Source: Viscum album (Eukaryota; Streptophyta; Magnoliopsida; Santalales; Viscaceae). Taken from it: a DNA stretch of 64,000 bases. Both the position numbers and the translations under genes were made by a program. Location: the NCBI GenBank assembly GCA_963277665.1, contig OY728147.1, positions 1,267,337,424 to 1,267,401,423 on the forward strand, read 5' to 3'. This document shows, in pieces, positions 19,661 through 30,831 of this stretch (positions within the stretch are counted from its first letter, which is position 1; each line of letters begins with the position of its first letter). Below the pieces are notes generated by a model. It searched no databases and had not been told where the DNA came from. It saw only the letters and a program-made list of their open reading frames with translations.

Positions 19661-22358
19661 TGTTACTCGGCCTTAGGCGACGTTCCCAAGGCGTCAAAGG
19701 CTGGCAATAAATGCCAAGAGTTTCAAGAACAAGTGGGGAACGATTTGCCCTTAGAATAAAAGCAACCAACCAAACGAGTCATAACCGATTACAGCCACAT
19801 GATGCATGTCAACAAGGTAAACCAATACAACTCATTACCAAGAAACAACCATACAGCCAAGCCAATTCCATAATAATGACCAAAGACCAATACAACCAAA
19901 CCACAATAATCCATAATCAGAGTACCAAGCGGAAGACTAAACAACAAAACCCAAAGAATCCATGACACAACTCCACAGCTCCACACCAAGCTCCATGCTT
20001 CAAGCACCACATTACCACCCAAGTATCACGATGCACCACTATAGGAATGAGATGTCTTACCTTTGCCCGTGTCCCAGAATACAACATCTGCAAAAGTACC
20101 AAAGTGCCAAAGTAAGAGGTGAGTAATAATACTCAGTAGGTTTTCCCCAAATGACTTCCCTACACACGCCATTAGGATAGAGTCGTTAGCACAGTTATAT
20201 AAAACAATTTATATAAAGCCATTAAAGCAGTTCAACAATTAACAACAAGCCAAACACATCCTTACCCAAAGCAATTCCCCCAAATCAACCCAATCCCAAA
20301 AAAAGCAACCAACCAATGCAACCAAACATGCCATTAACCCAAATCCCCTTTCTCATTGTCATAACCCATTCCAACTAGCATGGCCGCACGCATATCCCAA
20401 CCATATGCCCAAGTTTCACACACCCACACTCTAGCTCGGTGTTACCGTTGACGGTGGAACTTCACGTCCAAACCCGTCCACTTTTTATAGTGGTACTTCA
20501 CACCCACTTCCCTTTGGATGGGGTCCTTCACGCCCACTATCCATCCTTTCCCAACCATGCTTAACCCCGTAAGCCAACCCCCATGCCAACAACATCCATC
20601 AAGTCAGAACACAAGCCAATTTACAAATGCCAAATCATAATAACATGCCAAACAATAATTACCACATCATATAACCAACATTTGTCAATAGTCATGCCAA
20701 GACAACAATTGCCAACCAAACAACCCTTTAAGCCAGAACCCTTCAATAAAATCACATTTATTGAAAACACCATTATGCCACATCCATGCCCAATCTCATT
20801 TCAATAAAACCCCCACTTTATTGAAAACCATTTTCGCAACTCATTTTCCATAAAACAAACCAACCCATCGATTTTAAAATCACCATTTTAAAATCCCACA
20901 CAAAGCACATTGCACAACAAATCCCCGTTTTTTCCCAAATCCACAGAGTATCACAAAATGGGTTCCAAACAAGCTTCGCACATCATAATCTCCATCAATT
21001 TCAAGAAAAACCAATTAATTTGAAATTAAAGCCTTCTAGTTCTATCAAAATGGAAATGAGAGTGAAACCACCTACCTTAGGGTTTGGCGAAATCAATCCA
21101 CCGCACAACCGCACATCAAAACCGGGTGAAACTTCCACAAAAACGTCTTAGATCTCTTTGCTTAACATCAACAAGCCCAACTCTAATCATTTTAAACAAC
21201 AACAACCCTAGATCTACATGCGGCGGGTGTAGATCTAGAAAACTGAGAGAGAGGGAGATGTAGATCTAAGGAAAACCAAGAAACAACCGAGAGATGAGAC
21301 TTACCGAAGGAGAATCGTCTTTACCGCACCTTGAAAACCCTTCGAATCGCCTCTAAAATGAGTGGGAGAGACCTCCTAACCCTTGAGAACAAGAAACCCC
21401 GAGCGGGGTTCGTATGGGAGAAGAAAGGGGTGATTTAAGGCAACCCCCGAGTGATCCCGTTTTTAAAAACCTCATTTTTAATGCCGAGCATGGTTAGCTC
21501 GCACGGTTAGACAAATTGTGCGCTAACCGTGCTCCTGTTATTGCCTAAAGAGGGACCCCGCTGTTGGATTGGTGTTGCCCGATCTGGTTGGGCCGAATGC
21601 TTGTGGCCCGCAACTGTCACGGGTCGAGCTCCGCGGTGAGCTCGTTGGGGGTTGTAGGGGGCAACGCGCCCTGCTCCGGGGATCCGGGGGCCAAAGGTCC
21701 CGGCCCAATTTTTCGGTACTGTAGCAATGTTGACCACTGTAGCGGAGCTGACCGACCGACACCGACAGGCACTGTAGCGGTGCGGGCTTCGGGGTCAACT
21801 TCACTGTAGCGCTTTTGACTTCCAACCGGCAGCCACTGTAGCACTTTTGACAAAGTGAGCCGCCGATCACTGTTGCAACGCGGACTACTATTCGGAACAG
21901 TGAACCGTCTTCTTCTTATGTAGCCCATTTCGGGCTAGGGTTTTACCACTGAAAAAAACCCTCTGTAATTTGTGCTTCCAAATAGTGAATTTATGCCTCT
22001 CCCGTGGACGTAGGGATTTTTTCCCGAACCACGTAAATCGCTGTGTCCTCTGCTTTCTTTCTTTCGTTTTTTCCGTTTTTTGTCGTTGTGTCTCCCGACG
22101 ATTCTGCATCACCCACACGGTTGTCTCGCACAGTTACACAAACCGTGCGCCGACCGTGCGAAAACCCACTGTCTCGAATTGCACGGTTTCCTAGAGAAGC
22201 TGCACGGTTTTCCCAAGTGTGCTCAAACCGTGCACCCTTAGAAAAGTCTCCAACCCTTTCCAAAACCCTTCCAAACTTTCCCAAACATTATCCAACCATT
22301 TTACATACATAAAAAGACATAAACAAGGGTTACATACCTCAAATCGGGGGGTGCTACA
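19661..22358 (-). repeat. Long Del/Tekay-like LTR nested in element D
   Basis: 2.7 kb with TGTAGCACCCCCC at its minus-strand start and CCGAGTAACA at its end. Its last part (GGCCTTAGGCGACGTTCC on the plus strand) recurs near 42160, and the first part resembles the LTR start at 50145, so the remnant at 42155-52431 is of the same family. No second LTR or internal region is attached, so it is solo or recombined; flanks GGAGG and TTCTC are not a duplication. It includes several ACCGTGCG-type motifs at 21490-22240. Confidence 0.65.
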
Positions 22359-22634
22359 TTCTCTGTCAACTGCCCATACTTTTTTAAGAGCGCTGGTTTC
22401 AACCATTCCCATGTCGAATTTGGATTTTTGCTCAGCCAAGAAAGGAACCATAACAAAACCGCATACTTCAAACTTAACTGCGCATAGTGAAGCTTCATGT
22501 CCTATGTTGTAGGATTTTCCAAGAAATATGTCTCTGCTTTTGTGATCCAACCAAGTGGTTCCTCGCCTAAAAAAAGGCAGTGTGGCTCTTCGCATCATGC
22601 TCCTCAATCCTCCAGCTAGAGCAGCATCTTTCAT
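22359..22634 (-). other. Unidentified open frame next to the nested LTR
   Basis: Starting at 22634 the minus strand reads MKDAALAGGLRSMMRRATLP, then KSKFDMGMVETSALKKVWAV before running into the LTR at 22358. Composition is coding-like. It may be gag-pol or captured host sequence; I cannot assign it. Confidence 0.3.
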
Positions 22635-22752
22635 AATAAAGCTCCATCTTGTCTGTTGCCATCCTCATACTCATCGTCACTGCTGCTCAGTAATGCAGGT
22701 GTTGCATTGCTCTGTTTTCCCCAGTTTGCCACGACAGTGCATTCGCTGAGCA

Positions 22753-22863
22753 TCAATAGTCAAATTGTTCATGTTCCATCTTATCCAAACTGTCCTGCAT
22801 AGTCATCAGTGTTAGTTGTATCTTTTCCACAAGTGATTCAACATTAGCAACTATGTTCTCCAT
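22753..22863 (-). pseudogene. Gag-like N-terminus of element D
   Basis: MENIVANVESLVEKIQ begins a 36-codon helical, heptad-like peptide about 220 bases downstream of the primer site, where gypsy gag normally starts. A TGA at 22753-22755 ends it. The rest of gag is not recognisable. Confidence 0.4.
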
Positions 22864-23080
22864 TCTTAATCTCAACAAGCAATAGGCTCCGATCGTCCAC
22901 TCAACAATCGTGATACTCTCAGCGGTGTTGGTGCAGTAAAAATCAGGTACAGGAGAGAGACAAAATGTACAACAATACTCATAATTTTTTTTCCTCCTTC
23001 CAGCTGCGTTCATAATTCCCCAACCACGATCAATTCCCAGCGATTGCTTCCCCAACCACAACTGATTCCCAACGATTGTT

Positions 23081-23098
23081 TCCCCAACGGAGTCGCCA
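23081..23098 (-). promoter_or_regulatory. Primer binding site of element D
   Basis: TGGCGACTCCGTTGGGGA on the minus strand, three bases from the 5' LTR. Similar sites in plant gypsy elements of the Tat/Ogre group are complementary to Arg tRNA. Confidence 0.7.
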
Positions 23099-23101
23099 AA
23101 T

Positions 23102-23588
23102 TGTTAGGACTCGAACCAAAATGTGTTCACTCAGAAGAAAATTAAGAATTGTAAATTGTATTTGATACAAGCAGAAACTCAAAACCAACTACAGTATTAC
23201 AAGAGGGAGAAGTAGAAGGTAGAAGATACAGGGATGCATCTTCACAGAAGACCACTCCTCGGAGTCAAGGCGCGTCCTCCCAAGGCCAACATCTCCAGCT
23301 GCTGCCCAACAGGAATCCCAAAATCAATCGTGATCATCCCCACAGCCTGCTACCCTATTTATTACTCAACCAAACAACCCCTTACCTGCCTCTAACTGCC
23401 CTAACAACTAATTAAGAGCAAAGTACAATCTGCCCCCACTATACTGCTGGTCAAAACTATCTAAACCAAAATGCAAATCTGCCCAGGGTAGTACCCACTC
23501 TCCTGCGGACACCCCCATCCTGCACACACAACTGACATCCACAGCCAGCCCACATGACTGACAACCCAACCAGTCCACATTCCAAACA
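23102..23588 (-). repeat. 5' LTR of element D
   Basis: 487 bp, aligns along its length with 15522-15999. The minus strand starts TGTTTGGA and ends CCTAACA. Confidence 0.85.
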
Positions 23589-23593
23589 GTATG

Positions 23594-24799
23594 TGCTCAA
23601 CATAATTAATTGTGTCTTTCATTTGGTGAGCAGTCTGTTTTGCGGACTGGGACTCAGACTGGGGATTTGAGCGTTCGAATGTCCAAAAATGAGGTTTTTG
23701 GACGGGGTTTAAGGCCCAAGTGGTGTCCTGGGTGTTCGAAAGAGCGTCGTGGAAGGGACGGGCAGCCGGGCTGTTGAAATTCAGCAGCTGCAAGCCATTC
23801 ACACCGTGAAGCAGGGCTCCACGGTGTGAAATATTGTGACAGAGGGGCGGCGATCCCCTGCTTGGGTGGTTAATGCCATTAAAGGTGTCTCGGGTCTTTT
23901 TTTTAAAGGGGGTTGCCCCACTTTGTTTCTTGGTCGAGGCGCACACGATGGTCGAACGACCGGCTCTCCCGTCCATTTGATTCCCCCTTGAGGGGGGTGG
24001 TTTTTGGTGGTTTCCCACGGCATTTTCGGGTAAGATCCTCCGTCCCTTCCATTCTTGGTCCCTTTTTTGGTAGCCCGCTGATTTTTGACAATTTTGGGGC
24101 TAGGGTTTGGCGTCGATTCCACCAGAGCATGGTGGAATCAACCACGCATGATGGGGCTTTTGCTCGGCTTGTGCAAAGGACATCTCGAGATGCTATTTGC
24201 AAGTCGTCGCTTTTTGTTTCAACGAAGATACATCACCGTATGATTTTTCCAAAGGTTTTAGGTCAAATTAAATTAATTTGGTAATGAATCGGGCGTTGCG
24301 TGATAGGGATTTGGGTCGGGGTGGTGTCGGGGGTACACCGCGGACCTTCTGCGGGCGGTTGGTTGTGGTTTTGGTGCGACGGAGACGCGCGGTGAGATTT
24401 TAGGTATCTATGCATATTTAAATTAAATTGAATAATTATTTATAAATGTTCATAATTAATTATCAATGTCATGCGGCATGAGACAGGTGCCCAAGAGGGT
24501 GGACGAGGCTCGGTGGAATTGGATGAGGCTCGGCGGAGCTCAATTAGGGGTTAACTCCATGTTTTAGGTTGGTGGCCCCTATGATACAAAACCATATGCA
24601 TGTCTATTCACAAGCATGCGTGAATTTGCATGGGTTCGAGCACGGGGTTTAGGGATCGGTAGTGCCCTGGGTAGAAGAGGTAAGATGGCAATAGGCCTCC
24701 TAGGCTCGAAATAAGTGCTCTTTAGCACTTGTATGATCTTGGATCGCTCGGTGACTGTGCCGCCATGGGGTGAGGGTGGCATGTGAGCTGAGACAACGA
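23594..24799. other. Unclassified repeat-like DNA, no gene
   Basis: Alternating GC-rich and AT-rich blocks without transposase or polymerase motifs. The character (GGTGTCGGGGG near 24323) suggests old LTR sequence, but no boundaries are visible. Minus-strand frames up to 185 codons (23461-24018) run out of the element D LTR and are not credible genes. Confidence 0.35.
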
Positions 24800-25198
24800 G
24801 GGAGAGAGGCATGTGTCTCGCGAGTGACGAGGAACTCCCTCCTGAGGCTGGAGGCGAGTCTGGATGTGCACTTGGAGCGCAAGGAATCCAGTGGAACTTG
24901 GCGTAGGATGATGGAGAGGGTTTCCTCCGGGTGACGGGATAAGGGATCTCCTTTGGGAGATGTGTGACAAAACCCAACGAGGTTCGTGTGCGTGTTGTTC
25001 GAGACTTGGCATGTGGTTGCGAAGGGGGGCTTGGAGCCCGATAGCTTGGGATGGTCCTTGGGTAACGGGACCAGCAAAGTTGAGAGTTTGGTGAGGTTGG
25101 ACCGTATGATGACGAGTGAGACAAACATGTGTCTCGCGGGTGACCAGGAACTCCCTCCTAAGGCTGGAGGCGAGTCTAGATGTGCACTTGGAGCGCAA
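24800..25198 (+). repeat. Tandem array of about 316-bp units, left part
   Basis: AACTCCCTCCTGAGGCTGG recurs at about 24833 and 25149 (with one change), giving a 316-bp period. The array stops at GCAA, where gypsy C starts, and continues after it. Units include GGTTTCCTCCGGGTGAC and CTTGGAGCGCAA. Confidence 0.85.
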
Positions 25199-25278
25199 TG
25201 TCACGCCCCACCACATGGAGAGAAGATCCGGTGATGAGGTTCTCTAGAATTCTCTAGAAATCTCTACATCTTCACCAG

Positions 25279-25293
25279 GTTCCGGAATATTCC
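25279..25293 (+). promoter_or_regulatory. Perfect heat-shock element in the gypsy C 5' LTR
   Basis: GTTCCGGAATATTCC fits nTTCnnGAAnnTTCn exactly, the trimer site bound by heat shock factors. The same site is in the 3' LTR at 30416-30430. Confidence 0.75.
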
Positions 25294-25454
25294 AGACTTC
25301 TCCGGAGTGTTGCGGAACACCCCTTGGGCCTTGAAGGCTCCGGAACATTCTAGGCCTCCATGGAAGGATGAGGATCTGTACGGGTTCTAGAATGGTCCAT
25401 GTATATTCTAGTAGAGTAGGCTAGAATTCTCTAGAATCATGTGGAAGTGTACAT

Positions 25455-25469
25455 ATTCTAGAATATTGT
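25455..25469 (+). promoter_or_regulatory. TATA-proximal heat-shock-like element
   Basis: TTCtaGAAtaTTG, one base off a perfect trimer, lies about 20 bases before the TATA box at 25489. A TTCtaGAA dimer is also present at 25385-25392. Confidence 0.55.
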
Positions 25470-25740
25470 AGACTTTGCCACCAACCCCTATATAAAGGGA
25501 GTGGCTCCTCATTTGTAAAGACACACAGAAGTTGAGAACAATTGAAAGCTTCCTTTGCAATTCTCTCTTGTGAGCTTGTCAAGCACTTCCCTTACGATCT
25601 TACTTCTGTTGTGAGTGTGTAAAGGCTGAACTTGTCTAGTCTTTGAGTGAAGAAGCTAGCCAAGTGTCGCACAAGAGCTTGGGAGAAGGCCAAGTCTCGT
25701 GACAGTTGGTATCAACGGTTGTTCAAAGCAAGTGTTCGAG

Positions 25741-26883
25741 ATGGCAAGCTCAAATGTGGAGAATCCTAGTATTGTGACCGAGAAGAAGACTTTGTCGCCC
25801 GTTCCTAAGAAGAAGGGTGGGAAGTCCCATGAGACTGTGGCGACTCTTGAGAAGCGACTCCTAAGGGCTAAGGAGTGTCTTGTTGACGTGAAGAAAAGGC
25901 TCAAGTATGTCGAAGGAGACGATGAGGAAGGGGCACTAGGCACCGTGGGCCTACGTGATGCGCTCTTCAATCTCCAAGACCGAGTGGCGTCAGTTGAGAG
26001 GTATGCCAAGGAGAATGCTGCCGAGAAGGATGCCTTCATGGATTGGACAAAGGGGGTCTTGGCACAACATGGGGATGCGATGGTCAGGTACGACCAAACT
26101 CTTGATCAACTTGAGAGGGAGTGGTCCAATTACCGTGGCGAGATGGCTAGTGGGGTGATTGTGCGAGACACGCCAAAGATTGATGTGCCTCGTCCAAAGC
26201 ACTTCAATGGCAAGCGAGATGCCAAGAAGGTAGACAACTTCTTTTGGCAAGTGAAGCAATACTTCGAAGTGATTGGCTTGATGGAAGACATAGGTCGTGT
26301 GAAGACCGTCGTTCTTTACTTTGGTGACGATGCATCTCTATGGTGGAGGATGAAGCAAGAGCTAAAGAATGGTGGGAAGGCACTTCCATCATGGAAGGAG
26401 TTCAAGCAATGGGTTTATGCTCAGTTCTACCCCGAGGATGCCGATTGGGAAGCAAGGGACAAGCTGCAAACTTTGAAGCATACGGGGACAATCCATGAGT
26501 ATGTTCGGGAGTACGTCTCTCTAAAGCTTCAGGTACGTGGCAAGCCCGACTATGATCATATGTATGATTTCATCAAAGGTCTTTAGTCATGGGCACAACA
26601 AGAGGTGCGAGGTCGACGGTCTACGACCTTCACCGAAGTCGTGTCCATTGCCGAGTCTTCGGTGGAATCCAAGAAGAAGGTTGAACCCCCTAAGCCCAAG
26701 AAGGAGTACAAGGGTAAAGGTGGGGGATACCAAGAAAAGAGGTGGAACCGAGATGCCCATGACAAGAGGAAGTCCAAGGAATACACCAAGGATTTCTCAA
26801 GGGAACACAAGCCCTGAGGATGCTACTTTTGTGATGGGCCTCATCAATAGAGGGAGTGTCCCAAGAGGAAGGCACTCAACTCC
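25741..26883 (+). pseudogene. Gypsy C gag
   Basis: Begins at ATG 25741 (MASSNVENPSIVTEKK), 37 bases after the LTR. A charged coiled-coil-like N-terminal part is followed by the retrotransposon gag core: PRPKHFNGKRDAKKVDNFFW, KTVVLYFGDDASLWWRMK, SWKEFKQWVYAQFYPEDADW. Stops occur at 26584-26586 (TAG) and 26817-26819 (TGA). The zinc knuckle CYFCDGPHQ-stop-REC is of the CX2CX3HX4C type, with a third stop inside it at about 26848-26850. Gag packages element RNA; this copy cannot make the full protein. Confidence 0.9.
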
Positions 26884-27441
26884 ATGTTTGAAGAGAAGGA
26901 GGAAGTTCTCAAGGAGCGGCAAATGGGGACTTTAAGGCTCTGCAATGCGTTAGAGGTGAAGAACCCCCCTAAGGCACCACCTAAGGATGGGTTGATGTAT
27001 GCAAAGGTGGAGTTGAATGGGAAGGCAACCTTTGCGATGCTCGACACGGGAATCACACACAACTTTGTGGCCGAAGACGAGGCGATGAGACTTGAGCTAG
27101 TTGCAGCCAAGACAACTAGTCGCATGAAAACCGTGAATGCCACACCTCAACTGGCGAGTGGCATTGTCCGTGGAGTTACCCTTCGCATTGGTGAATGGAG
27201 GGGTGTTATTGATCTCACGGTGGTTCACATGGATGACTTCAAGCTAGTGATGGGGATGGAGTTCTTCAAGAAAGCCAAGGTCATACCGACACCACACTTG
27301 GAGCAAATGGTGATCATAGAGAAGAGAAGCCCATGCATGGTGACGACGAAGGTATGTGGCAATCATGACTTATCTTTACTTTCTGTCATGCAAGTGAAAA
27401 AGGGTTTCAAGAAGAGGGGGAGACCTTCCTGGTTTCTTTGA
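26884..27441 (+). pseudogene. Gypsy C aspartic protease
   Basis: In the gag frame after the zinc knuckle. The active site reads MLDTGITHNFVAE (family LLDSGATHNFI), with the catalytic Asp-Thr-Gly intact. MGMEFFKKAKVIPTPH matches the family's second block (LGMDFLxxxKAxPxP). The frame ends where a G-run at 27416-27420 seems to have changed length; LVSLKKDG then continues in another frame into RT. Confidence 0.85.
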
Positions 27442-28235
27442 AAAAGGATGGGTCGGTGGACGACAACCATGAGTTGTCGAAGGAGGTGAAGGGCGTGCCA
27501 AGGGAGTTTAGCGACGTCATGCCGCCGGAGTTACCCAAGAAGCTTCCAACCAAGAGGGAGGTGGATCATCAAATTGAGTTGGTGTCGGGATCGAAGTGAC
27601 CATCCATGACACCCTATCGCATGGCTCCACCCGAGTTGGAGGAGTTGAAGAGGCAGTTGAATGAGATGTTGGATGCGGGATAAATTCAACCATCAAAGTC
27701 GTCATATGGATCGCCCGTGTTATTCCAAAAGAAGCATGATGGCTCCTTGAGAATGTGCGTGGACTATCGGGCGTTGAACAAAGTCACGGTGAAGTATCCT
27801 ATCTCGATAGCGGATCTATTTGATCAGTTGGGCAAGGCGCGGGTGTTCACAAAACTGGACTTGAGGTCGGGATACTATCAAGTTCGGATTGCCATGGAGG
27901 ATGTGTCGAAGACCGCATGCGTGACAAGGTACGGATCCTATGAGTTCCTTGTTATGCCATTTGGTTTAACTAACGCCCCAACGACATTTTGCACTTTGAT
28001 GAACTATATCTTCCACCAATACTTGGATAAGTTTGTGGTAGTCTACTTGGACGACATTGTTATCTATAGTGAGACAATGGCGGACCATGTGGAACACTTA
28101 CAAACCGTGTTCAAGGTATTGAGGGAGAACGAATTATATGTTAAGAGGGAGAAGTGCTCCTTTGTGAGGGATGAAGTTCTCTTGGGGCACAAGATCAAAG
28201 GGGGCAAGCTCATGATGGATCATGAGAAGATCTGA
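27442..28235 (+). pseudogene. Gypsy C reverse transcriptase
   Basis: Blocks in order: EFSDVMPPELPKKLP, RVDH-like [71 protein letters not shown], and the catalytic [10 protein letters not shown] with YLDD codons at 28044-28055. Stops at about 27598 and 27680 precede the longest open part (27717-28235), and a TGA ends it at 28233. The active site is intact, yet no complete RT can be made. It is nonetheless the best-preserved polymerase in the window. Confidence 0.95.
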
Positions 28236-28949
28236 GCTATTGATGAATGGGAGATGTCAACCAAGGTTCTCGAGTTGAGATCTTTCCTTGGGTTGGTGAA
28301 CTACTATCGGCGGTTCATTTGTGACTACTCAAAGAAGGCGGCTCCACTCACCGACTTGCTAAAGAAGAACAAGGCGTGGGAGTGGGATGACAAATGCGAG
28401 GAGGCATTTGAGGGCTTGAAGAAGACGGTCATGGAGGAACCAGTCTTGAGCTTGGCAGATCCAACCAAGTCATATGAGGTACACACCGATGCCTCAGACT
28501 TTGCTATTGGGGGTGTGCTCATGCAGGAAAGACATCCCGTAGCTTTTGAGAGCCGGAAATTGAATGACACCGAGAGGAGGTACACGGTGCAAAAAAAGGA
28601 GATGACAGTCGTGGTGCATTGTCTTCGGGCATGGAGACATTATCTCTTGGGGTCGAAATTTGTGGTGAAGACCGACAATGTTGCCACAAGCTACTTCCAA
28701 ACCCAAAAGAAGCTGACTCGGAAGCAGGCAAGATGGCAGGAATTCTTGGCTGAGTTTGATTATTCTTTGGAGTACAAGCTTGGGATAGCGAACGTGGTGG
28801 CCGATGCACTAAGCAGGAAGATAGTGTTCAGCCACTTGTCATGTGTGGATGACGGGATCTTGGGTAGGATCAAGGAAGGCATGATGGATGATCTTATAGC
28901 CAAGAACATCTTGGCTCTTGTGGCGGAGGGTAAGACGATGAGATTTTAG
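28236..28949 (+). pseudogene. Gypsy C RNase H
   Basis: After the stop, [15 protein letters not shown] and [15 protein letters not shown] form the RT-RNase H connection. RNase H follows with [16 protein letters not shown] (first catalytic Asp), [19 protein letters not shown] (catalytic Glu), [13 protein letters not shown] (Asp) and [10 protein letters not shown]. All blocks are in one open frame ending in TAG at 28947-28949. Confidence 0.93.
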
Positions 28950-29567
28950 AAGGATGATGGCACTCTTCTTACCACAGGGAGGAGGATATATGTCCCAAAG
29001 TGGGAGAACCTGCGGAGGGATCTCATCAAGGAGTGTCATGACTCAAGATGGGCAGGGCATCCAAGGCAGCAACGCACCAAGGCCTTACTAGAGGGAGCAT
29101 ATTATTGGCTGAGGATGGAGGACGATGTGAAGTCGTATGTGAAGACTTGTCCTGTGCGCCAACAGGACAAGGTGGACAATCAGTTGCCCGGGGGATTATT
29201 GCAGTCATTGCCCATTACGGAGAGGCCATGGGAGACGGTTACCATGGACTTCATCGTTGCATTGCCGAAGTCCAAAGGGTATAGAAGCATCATCGTGGTG
29301 GTGGACAAGTTTTCGAGGTATGCCACATTCATCCTCGCTCCAGCAGATGTGACAGCAGAGCTCACCACAAGGCTACTCTTCAAGCATGTGGTGAAGTATT
29401 GGGAAATACCACGACACATCATCAGCGATCGGGATCCACTCTTCACAGGTAAGTTGTGGACCGAGCTCTTCGGATTGTTGGGATCGAAGCTCCACTACTC
29501 TACTAGCTTTCACCCCCAGACGGATGGGCAGACAGAAAGGGTGAATGCCTTATTGAGCTCTACTTGA
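28950..29567 (+). pseudogene. Gypsy C integrase, zinc and core domains
   Basis: The HHCC domain reads HDSRWAGHP for the two His, then CPVRQQDK where the family has CPVCQ: the last zinc Cys codon is CGC at 29157-29159. The core has TMDFIVALPKS (first Asp), ISDRDPLF (second Asp) and FHPQTDGQTERVN. A one-base loss near 29545 shifts the frame before the catalytic Glu helix (ELYLRHFV). Integrase would insert cDNA; here the zinc site and frame are both lost. Confidence 0.92.
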
Positions 29568-30313
29568 GGCACTTTGTGAGTGTCAACCAGCAAGATTGGG
29601 CTAAGTTGTTTGATGTGGCTCAATTCTCCTACAACTTGCAAAGGAGTGACTCAATGGGGAACAGTCCTTTTGAGGTGGTGACCGAACAACAACCCCTCAC
29701 TCCTCACACAGCGGTACTTGGGGAGAAGTAACAAGAAAGCAGCCCTACCACCAACTCTATGGCAAAGGAGTAGCATGAGCAGGCAGACATGACGAGAACC
29801 CACTTGCACAAAGCTGCCAAGAGGATGAAGAAGTGGGTCGACAAAGGGCAAAGGGATGTGAGCTTCCAACCTGGGGACTAGGTGATGATGAAACTCTTGC
29901 CTCAGCAGCACAAAGCATTCAGGAGGGTGCACAAGAGCTTGATACGGCGATATGAGGGACCATATGAGGTCGTGCACCGAGTTGGGGAGGTATCATACCG
30001 CTTAGAGTTGCCTCCCAAACTGAAGATTCATTCGGTCTTCCATGTGAGTATGTTGAAGCCATATCATAAAGACATGGAGAACCCGAGCAGAGGGGTGTCA
30101 ACGAGGGAACCTACCGTGGTTGTCGAGTCGTATGACAAACAGGTGGATCTCATACTCGACGATCAGATAGTTCGGCGGCGTGGAGTGCCACAAAACAAGC
30201 AGTACTTGATCAAGTGGAAGGGCTTACCAGAGTGTGAGGCAACCTGGGAACCTCAATCCGCAAAAGCAATCGAGGAGTATCATCAGGACGCGTCGAGGAC
30301 GTCACCAGAATAG
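29568..30313 (+). pseudogene. Gypsy C integrase C-terminus and chromodomain
   Basis: WAKLFDVAQFSYNLQRSDSM and SPFEVV continue integrase. Stops lie at about 29729 (TAA), 29771 (TAG) and 29879 (TAG for Trp in GDWV). From 29882 the frame is open: RYEGPYEVVHRVGEVSYRL, HSVFHVSMLKPYH, then a chromodomain (ILDDQIVRRRG, YLIKWKGLPECEATWEP) to a TAG at 30311-30313. Chromodomains of such elements steer integration towards marked chromatin. The purine tract AGGTGGGGGAGGA (30312-30324) follows at once. Confidence 0.93.
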
Positions 30314-30324
30314 GTGGGGGAGGA

Positions 30325-30831
30325 TGTCACGCCCCCTCCACATGAAAAGAAGATCCGGTGATGAGGTTCTCTAGAATTCTCTAGAAATCTCTACATCTCC
30401 ACCAGGTTCCGGAATATTCCAGACTTCTCCGGAGTGTTGCGGAACACCCCTTGAGCCTTGAAGGCTCCGGAACATTCTAGGCCTCCATGGAAGGATGAGG
30501 ATCTTTACGGGTTCTAGAATGCTCCATGTATATTCTAGTAGGGTACGTTAGAATTCTCTAGAATCATGTGGAAGTGTGCATATTCTAGAATATTGTAGAC
30601 TTTGCCACCAACCCCTATATAAAGGGAGTGGCTCCTCATTTGTAAAGACACACGGAAGTTGAGAGCAATTGAGAGCTTCCTTTGCAATTCTCTCTTGTGA
30701 GTTTGTCAAACACTTCCCTTACGATCTTACTTTCGTTGTGAGTGTGTAAAGGCTGAACTCGTTTAGGCTTTGAGTAAAGAAGCTAGCCAAGTGTCACACG
30801 AGAGCTTGGGAGAAGGCCAAGTCCCGTGACA
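30325..30831 (+). repeat. 3' LTR of gypsy C
   Basis: 507 bp, with TATATAAAG at 30616-30624 and the perfect heat-shock element at 30416-30430. Ends GTGACA before the right GCAA duplication. Confidence 0.92.

Larger units (their letters stand above)
15522..23588 (-). mobile_element. Element D: large LTR retrotransposon with replaced core
   Basis: Two direct repeats (15522-15999, 478 bp; 23102-23588, 487 bp) share TG/CA ends. They are flanked by GAATG and GTATG (15517-15521, 23589-23593), a 5-bp duplication with one mismatch. On the minus strand a primer site TGGCGACTCCGTTGGGG, as used with Arg tRNA, follows the 5' LTR, and a purine tract precedes the 3' LTR. A gag-like start sits by the 5' LTR and a gypsy pol end by the 3' LTR. 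The 7.1 kb between holds another element's LTR, a Tekay-like LTR and host-gene fragments, with no protease, RT or integrase. It is non-autonomous and resembles large LARD-type carriers. Confidence 0.85.
25199..25704 (+). repeat. 5' LTR of gypsy C
   Basis: 506 bp with TATATAAAG at 25489-25497 and TTCTAGAA-type motifs upstream. Two bases after its end, TGGTATCA (25707-25714) is a short match to the initiator-Met primer site. Confidence 0.9.
25199..30831 (+). mobile_element. Gypsy element C, a chromovirus with both LTRs
   Basis: LTRs 25199-25704 and 30325-30831 have inverted TGTCAC/GTGACA ends and are closely similar. GCAA on both sides (25195-25198, 30832-30835) is the target duplication; it is 4 bp, or 5 bp with one change. 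Domain order gag, protease, RT, RNase H, integrase, chromodomain marks a Ty3/gypsy chromovirus. The CX3H zinc knuckle and overall form fit the Galadriel/Reina neighbourhood. At least seven stops and two frameshifts make it defective. It sits inside the 316-bp array. Confidence 0.95.

Noticed and set aside
19656..22363. Target duplication of the nested long LTR
   Set aside because: Flanks GGAGG and TTCTC do not match, so a clean solo-LTR insertion could not be shown.
23461..24018. 185-codon minus-strand frame
   Set aside because: It crosses the boundary of the element D LTR and its target duplication, so it cannot be an ancestral gene.
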